NCBI GenBank assembly: GCA_947456995.1
Contig: CANGVB010000084.1
Span: forward strand, 1 to 9,774
DNA from: Bryobacteraceae bacterium
Lineage (GTDB): Bacteria; Acidobacteriota; Terriglobia; Bryobacterales; Bryobacteraceae
Reading direction: 5' to 3'
Length of the DNA: 9,774 nt
Shown here: in pieces, positions 8,066 to 9,774 of the stretch
Position numbering within the stretch: the first letter of the stretch is position 1
Layout: each line of letters opens with the position of its first letter
The notes under the pieces: model-generated
What the model was told of the DNA's origin: nothing
Database searches by the model: none
Seen by the model: only the letters and a program-made list of their open reading frames with translations
Made by a program: the position numbers and the translations under genes

Positions 8066-9434
8066 GCAGCAAATGCTTTTGGACCTTGCCCAGGGCATTC
8101 CTGGGCAAGGCTTCCACCAGCACAAACTCTTTCGGCACCTTAAACGAAGCAAGCGCCGCACGGCACTTGCGCTCCAACTCCACCACATCACAGTCCCCGC
8201 GAGCCACTACATAGGCCACGGGGACTTCTCCTTTTACAGCATCCGGCTGCCCGGCCACAGCCACTTCAGCCACCTCCGGGTGCTCCAGCAAAAACTCCTC
8301 GATCTCGCGCGGATAAATATTGAAGCCACTCGCGATGATCAAATCGCTCTTTCGTCCTGCCAGCGTCACATAACCATCTGCGGCAATTGAACCGATGTCA
8401 CCAGTCCGAAACCAGCCATCGACAAACGCGAGCCTCGTCGCTTCTTCCCTGCCCCAGTAGTGTGAAAACACATTGGGCCCCTTCACGTAAACTTCGCCGT
8501 CCACCACCTTCACTGAGATCCCCGGCAGCGGCAACCCAACACTCCCCGCACGACGCTCGCCCACATACGGGTTACTGATATTCATCAAGGTCTCGGTCAT
8601 CCCGTAGCGCTCGAGAATCGTCGAGCCAAACTTCTCGCGAAACTCCTCCAGCAACTGGGCCGGCAGCGGGGCAGACCCGCAAACAAACAAACGCACACTT
8701 GCGCCAATCGTTGCCGCGCACTGCATCAGCCGCACATACATCGTGGGCACACCAAAGAAGACAGTCGGCTTGAAACTCAAAAACTCCTCTTCAGCCCGGC
8801 CAGCTTCAAACCGCTCCAGCAGCTTCACCCGAAAGCCCGCCATAAACCAGCAATGCAACCCATTCCCCAACCCATGCACGTGGAACAAAGGCAACGCCAG
8901 CAACAAGCGATCGGCAGCAACCATCTGCCAGGCCGTAATCAGGTTTACAGCATTGGCTGCAAAGTTGTTGTGCGTCAGCACTGCCCCCTTGGCCACACCC
9001 GTCGTCCCTGACGTATAGATGATCGCCGCCCCATCATCCCCATCGACGGTGACGACAGGCCGCACTGCGTCGCTCGCCTCAGCCTCAGCCACAAGCGCCG
9101 GCAACTCCTCGGCGCTGATAAACAGCAGCGGTCGCGAATCGTTGACAATATGAGCCAGCTCCCGCTCGCGATACAGAATGTTCACCGGCACAAAGATCGC
9201 CCCCAGCTTGAGCGAAGCAAGGTAAAGGTCGATGTACTCAACGCAGTTGGCAAGGTATACAGCCATCCGCTCCCCAGCCACAAGCCCACGCGCGGCAAGC
9301 GCCTGCGCCATACGGTCGCTGCGCCGGTCCAGCTCTCCAAACGTATAGACGCTGCCCTGCCACTCCAGGGCCTCAACATCGGCCCGCCCACGCAAACTCA
9401 AATCAAACAATTGAATCAGATTCAAAGCAACCAT
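8049..9434 (-). CDS. matB: AMP-forming acyl-CoA synthetase, probable malonyl-CoA synthetase (MatB-like)
   Basis: A 461-residue member of the adenylate-forming ANL superfamily, which activates a carboxylate with ATP to an acyl-AMP and then transfers it to CoA in the cytoplasm. Core motifs are all present: the P-loop YTSGTTGVAKG (140-150), YGMTE (277-281), GWFRTGD with D346, the hinge region GRKSD (360-364) followed by GFNIYPREIE, and the catalytic lysine K450 in PRNALGKVQK. The MatB/ACSF3 branch is suggested by LPLFHVHGLGNGLH, by MNISNPYVGERRAGSVGLPL after YGMTE, and by the PRN..GKVQK ending. Malonate or methylmalonate is therefore the likeliest substrate. It is somewhat shorter than the roughly 500 residues usual for MatB; the segment before the P-loop looks trimmed. 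The ATG at 9434 lies 13 bp inside the upstream permease gene, and a TTG at 9425 is an alternative start. The TGA at 8049-8051 lies inside the convergent receptor gene. A more general medium-chain or 2-oxo-acid ligase cannot be excluded. Confidence 0.88.
   Translation of the reverse strand: MVALNLIQLFDLSLRGRADVEALEWQGSVYTFGELDRRSDRMAQALAARGLVAGERMAVYLANCVEYIDLYLASLKLGAIFVPVNILYRERELAHIVNDSRPLLFISAEELPALVAEAEASDAVRPVVTVDGDDGAAIIYTSGTTGVAKGAVLTHNNFAANAVNLITAWQMVAADRLLLALPLFHVHGLGNGLHCWFMAGFRVKLLERFEAGRAEEEFLSFKPTVFFGVPTMYVRLMQCAATIGASVRLFVCGSAPLPAQLLEEFREKFGSTILERYGMTETLMNISNPYVGERRAGSVGLPLPGISVKVVDGEVYVKGPNVFSHYWGREEATRLAFVDGWFRTGDIGSIAADGYVTLAGRKSDLIIASGFNIYPREIEEFLLEHPEVAEVAVAGQPDAVKGEVPVAYVVARGDCDVVELERKCRAALASFKVPKEFVLVEALPRNALGKVQKHLLPKRSA
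8084..8110. terminator. Perfect 11-bp inverted repeat (possible terminator hairpin) inside the 3' end of the synthetase gene
   Basis: The arms CCTTGCCCAGG (8084-8094) and CCTGGGCAAGG (8100-8110) are exact reverse complements around the five-base loop GCATT. The hairpin lies 19 bases past the TAG of the receptor gene (8063-8065), a good place to end that transcript. It is also coding DNA for the LPRNALGK motif of the opposing synthetase. No T-run follows the stem on the plus strand, so it does not have the classic intrinsic terminator form. It may instead stabilise the 3' end of the receptor mRNA or be a by-product of codon choice. The structure is clear; the function is inferred. Confidence 0.45.
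9279..9337. repeat. 59-bp exact direct repeat, copy 1 (inside the synthetase gene)
   Basis: This stretch is identical to the last 59 bases of the window (9716-9774). The offset is 437 bp. The first mismatch is at the left edge, where 9278 is C and 9715 is T. On the minus strand it encodes synthetase residues from about E34 to V52, including DRRSDRMAQALAARGLV, and fits the family fold there. This is therefore the original, functional copy. Confidence 0.95.
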
Positions 9435-9774
9435 CCTCCAAAGAACAAATAACTCGCAACCGCGCTCGCAACCGACATCGACAAGCCCCAGATCATCAGC
9501 TTGCGAAACAAATCCTGCTTATCCACTTCAACACCTGCCGCCGCAATGCACATTGCTCCAATCGTAGACAGCGGCGACACATCCACCAAATGGCTGCCCA
9601 GATTGATCGACGAAATAATCGAGATCACATCCCCGCCACCCAACTGCGCCACCAGCTTCGGTGCCATCGGCAGAAAGGCCGGCAGCACCACACCAGATGT
9701 ACTGCTATAAGCGCTCACAAGCCCACGCGCGGCAAGCGCCTGCGCCATACGGTCGCTGCGCCGGTCCAGCTCTC
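9422..9774 (-). CDS. C-terminal end of a membrane permease, MatC/SLC13-like dicarboxylate carrier; chimeric at its upstream edge
   Basis: The frame is open from the window edge to a TGA at 9424-9422. The trustworthy part is 9715-9422, 97 residues beginning SAYSSTSGVVLPAFLPM. It holds GDVISIISSINLGSHLVDVSPLST, the small-residue stretch IGAMCIAAAG, a short charged loop (VEVDKQDLFRK), and a last membrane helix running LMIWGLSMSVASAVASYLFF. The SST and N..VDVSPLST patterns resemble the ion/substrate-binding re-entrant loops of SLC13/IT-superfamily carriers, including the MatC dicarboxylate carriers. The overlap with a MatB-like synthetase supports malonate or a similar dicarboxylate as substrate; this is inference. 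Sequence from 9716 to 9774 translates as synthetase residues (RRSDRMAQALAARGLV) and is not expected in a permease. The ATG at 9748 is therefore not its start, and the true N-terminal part lies outside or has been lost. Confidence 0.65.
   Translation of the reverse strand, partial: ELDRRSDRMAQALAARGLVSAYSSTSGVVLPAFLPMAPKLVAQLGGGDVISIISSINLGSHLVDVSPLSTIGAMCIAAAGVEVDKQDLFRKLMIWGLSMSVASAVASYLFFGGWLL
9435..9439 (-). promoter_or_regulatory. Shine-Dalgarno GGAGG in front of the synthetase start
   Basis: On the minus strand GGAGG is followed at once by ATG at 9434, so the spacer for that start is zero. An in-frame TTG at 9425-9423 lies nine bases from the GGAGG and overlaps the permease stop as TTGA, the typical stop-start arrangement of translationally coupled genes. 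The TTG may be the real start, which would shorten the protein by three residues. The site itself is a strong match to the anti-Shine-Dalgarno sequence. Confidence 0.6.
9716..9774. repeat. 59-bp exact direct repeat, copy 2 (window edge, misplaced synthetase fragment)
   Basis: An exact copy of 9279-9337 that runs to the last base of the window, so its full length is unknown. It joins synthetase codons to permease codons in one frame (ARGLV then SAYSS). Identity over all 59 bases, with no drift, argues for either a very recent duplication or an assembly error at a contig end. No insertion-sequence ends or target-site repeats are visible at the junction. Confidence 0.9.

Noticed and set aside
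9422..9748. Complete 108-residue small membrane protein starting at ATG 9748
   Set aside because: Its first 11 residues are synthetase sequence from the duplicated 59-bp segment. The rest is the end of a larger permease, so this is a chimera and not a small gene.

Overview
The window looks like chromosomal DNA from an Acidobacteriota member, most plausibly the Solibacteres/Bryobacterales group. This is inferred from two large Oar-type TonB-dependent receptors, one with a complete N-terminal carboxypeptidase-regulatory-like domain and both with the ELPFGKG barrel motif, from the fairly high G+C content and from the C/G-rich third codon positions. No rRNA or marker gene is present to confirm it. 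The window is almost fully coding, with no gene-free gap longer than about 20 bases. No RNA gene, CRISPR array, insertion sequence or origin was seen.

Plus strand, 1-8065: three genes in one direction with gaps of 15 and 19 bp, probably one transcription unit. They are an Oar-like outer-membrane receptor whose N-terminus lies before the window (1-2535), a secreted multidomain peptidoglycan protein (2551-4587), and a second, full-length Oar-like receptor (4607-8065). The middle gene is the most unusual item. It appears to join a compact penicillin-binding-protein-like serine peptidase domain (SVLK, SNN and KTGT motifs), a SpoIID/LytB glycan-cleaving domain, and a C-terminal HExxH metallopeptidase-like domain. 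That would put three different wall-acting or protein-acting folds in one 678-residue chain.

Minus strand, 9774-8049: the C-terminal end of a membrane permease overlaps the start of an acyl-CoA synthetase that most resembles malonyl-CoA synthetase MatB. The permease end is compatible with the MatC/SLC13-like dicarboxylate carriers. Together they suggest import of malonate (or a related dicarboxylate) followed by activation to its CoA thioester. The synthetase 3' end overlaps the end of the second receptor gene by 17 bp (convergent, tail to tail). A perfect 11-bp hairpin lies just beyond, inside the synthetase coding sequence.

The right edge is suspect. The last 59 bases (9716-9774) are an exact direct copy of 9279-9337, inside the synthetase gene, and they fuse synthetase sequence in frame to the permease. 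This is either an assembly artefact at a contig end or the start of a 437-bp tandem duplication. The permease should be trusted only up to 9715.
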